From RPQJ01 sp963732375 (lineage in GTDB: Bacteria; Pseudomonadota; Gammaproteobacteria; Steroidobacterales; Steroidobacteraceae): a stretch of DNA of 64,000 nt. Both the position numbers and the translations under genes were made by a program. Positions within the stretch are counted from its first letter, which is position 1. Every line of letters starts with the position of its first letter. Location of the stretch: contig CAVSZE010000015.1 of NCBI GenBank assembly GCA_963732375.1, positions 62,001-126,000 on the forward strand, given 5' to 3'. This document shows positions 62,568-64,000 of this stretch, one piece after another. The notes under the pieces are model-generated. The model was given only the letters and a program-made list of their open reading frames with translations. It was not told where the DNA came from and made no database searches.

Positions 62568-64000
62568 TCAGTCGGATTCCGGCGGTGGTGGCGCGATCAC
62601 TTCACGGCTGCCATTGGATTGCAGCGGGCCGACCAGCCCGGCCGCCTCCATCGCCTCGATCATGCGGGCCGCGCGGTTGTAGCCGATCTTCAGCCTGCGC
62701 TGCACGCCCGAGATCGATGCCCTGCGGCTCTCGACCACGATACGCACGGCCTCGTCGTACAGAGGATCCTGCTCCGGATCACCGCTGTCCTCGCCATTGC
62801 CGCCCGCTTCACCCGGCAGGCCAGGAATCGGCGCCGACGGGCCATCCAGGATCTCGTCCATGTAGGACGGAGGGCCGGCAGCCTTCAGGCGACCGACGAC
62901 GCGGTGAACTTCAGCGTCCGACACGAAGGCACCGTGCACACGCACCGGCAGTGACGTGCCTGGCTGCAGGAACAGCATGTCGCCGTGACCGAGCAGCGCC
63001 TCGGCGCCGCTCTGGTCCAGGATCGTGCGCGAGTCCACCTTGGCCGACACCTGGAACGCGATTCGCGTCGGGATATTGGCCTTAATGAGGCCGGTGATCA
63101 CGTCCACCGACGGCCGCTGCGTCGCGAGGATCAAGTGTATGCCCGACGCGCGCGCCTTCTGCGCCAGCCGCGCGATCAGTTCCTCGACCTTCTTGCCGAC
63201 AATCATCATCAGGTCGGCGAGTTCGTCCACGACCACGACGATGAACGGCAGCGGCTCCACGACGGAGACCGTTTCCGGGTCGCCGCCGGGCGGCAACCGC
63301 TTCAGCTCGAGTGGGTCGCGCATCGGCTTGCCGGCGTCGGCGAGGTCCTTCACCTTGCGGTTGAAGCCCGCGAGGTTGCGCACGCCCGCGGCCGCCATCA
63401 ACTGGTATCGCCGCTCCATCTCGGCCACGCACCAGCGCAAGGCATTGGCCGCCTGCTTCATGTCGGTGACGACCGGCACCAGCAGGTGCGGGATGCCCTC
63501 GTACACCGAGAGTTCCAGCATCTTCGGGTCGATCATGATCATCCGCACGTGCTCGGCGGATGACTTGTAGAGCAGCGACAGCACCATCGCGTTGATCGCG
63601 GTGGACTTGCCCGAGCCGGTCGTGCCACCGACCAGCAGGTGCGGCATTCGCGCCAGGTCCGCGACCATCGGGTTTCCGCCGATGTCCTTGCCGAGCACCA
63701 GCGCAAGCGCCGAGCCCATCTCGTCGTAGGCCTTCGACTTGACGATCTCGCCGAGCGTGACGATCTCGCGCGTCTCGTTCGGTATCTCGAGCCCCATCGT
63801 GGACTTGCCGGGGATGATCTCCACGACGCGCACGCTCACTGCGGACAGCGCGCGCGCGAGGTCCTTCGCGAGGTGCGAGATCTGCGCGACCTTGACGCCC
63901 GGTGCGGGACGCAATTCGAATCGCGTGATGACCGGGCCGGGATGGACTTCCACCACTTCGGCCTCGACGCCGAAATCGCGCAGCTTCAGCTCGACCAGCC
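62568..64000 (-). CDS. ftsK: DNA translocase FtsK, partial (C-terminal part)
   Basis: The motor and C-terminal part of the septal DNA translocase that clears chromosome ends and activates XerCD at dif. About 476 codons are visible; the N-terminal membrane domain lies beyond the right edge. The ATPase has GGTTGSGKSTAINAM as Walker A and FIVVVVDELADLMMI as Walker B. The gamma winged-helix domain that reads KOPS is at the end: DEAVRIVVESRRASISGVQRRLKIGYNRAARMIEAMEAAGLVG. The internal ATG at 63956 is not the start; the frame is open to the last base. lolA follows. Confidence 0.95.
   Translation of the reverse strand, partial: LVELKLRDFGVEAEVVEVHPGPVITRFELRPAPGVKVAQISHLAKDLARALSAVSVRVVEIIPGKSTMGLEIPNETREIVTLGEIVKSKAYDEMGSALALVLGKDIGGNPMVADLARMPHLLVGGTTGSGKSTAINAMVLSLLYKSSAEHVRMIMIDPKMLELSVYEGIPHLLVPVVTDMKQAANALRWCVAEMERRYQLMAAAGVRNLAGFNRKVKDLADAGKPMRDPLELKRLPPGGDPETVSVVEPLPFIVVVVDELADLMMIVGKKVEELIARLAQKARASGIHLILATQRPSVDVITGLIKANIPTRIAFQVSAKVDSRTILDQSGAEALLGHGDMLFLQPGTSLPVRVHGAFVSDAEVHRVVGRLKAAGPPSYMDEILDGPSAPIPGLPGEAGGNGEDSGDPEQDPLYDEAVRIVVESRRASISGVQRRLKIGYNRAARMIEAMEAAGLVGPLQSNGSREVIAPPPPESD

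Overview
The window is about 65% G+C and densely coded, and looks like the chromosome of a high-GC gammaproteobacterium near the Xanthomonadales/Nevskiales/Steroidobacterales. The evidence is housekeeping synteny: recR-ybaB-dnaX followed by the 4.5S (SRP) RNA gene; ftsK-lolA-(vanZ-like)-rarA-serS with a tRNA-Ser; and ppsR divergent from ppsA. No rRNA, CRISPR array, prophage or complete insertion sequence is visible. The species is inference; no marker was compared.

Layout. 1-4082 (minus): a four-gene catabolic operon (class III aminotransferase, aldehyde dehydrogenase, CoA-transferase A and B, the last cut by the window edge). 4290-9304: an unknown exported protein, a molybdopterin oxidoreductase and a Gloeo/Verruco-type repeat protein with a C-terminal sorting-type tail. 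9457-15436: ABC-F ATPase, quinone oxidoreductase, FMN hydroxyacid oxidase, Gfo/Idh/MocA oxidoreductase and three small genes. 15528-25270: tail-specific protease Prc, then a tripartite RND efflux operon (one adaptor, two pumps) behind a promoter overlapped by a perfect inverted repeat. 25249-30102: coiled-coil protein, DUF1249 protein, PpsR and PpsA. 30103-30623: a gene-free island with three palindromic elements that share a loop but have different stems. 30624-35735: recR, ybaB, dnaX, SRP RNA, queF and an exported M3 peptidase.

35926-42920 is lipid and acyl-CoA metabolism: an alpha/beta hydrolase, two divergent wax-ester/diacylglycerol acyltransferase homologues, and an operon of aminoglycoside-phosphotransferase-like kinase, acyl-CoA dehydrogenase and short-chain dehydrogenase. 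That operon resembles the levulinate (lva) and ACAD10/11 4-hydroxyacyl-CoA route. A LysR regulator lies divergent to it and is translationally coupled to an M64 peptidase.

43153-58145 is an accessory stretch of exported and poorly known proteins: CHRD, DUF3187-like, DsrE-like, a GFA-family gene with an in-frame stop, an ATP-grasp enzyme, and a lipoprotein of eight Ig-like repeats, four almost identical. 58667-64000 returns to housekeeping genes; a nested palindromic repeat lies between serS and rarA.

Many true starts are GTG or TTG, and several operons use 4-bp ATGA/GTGA stop-start overlaps, so translational coupling is common here. The observations most worth following are the hairpin family at 30138-30528, the lva-like kinase/dehydrogenase operon, the operator at the RND promoter, and the serS-rarA palindrome.
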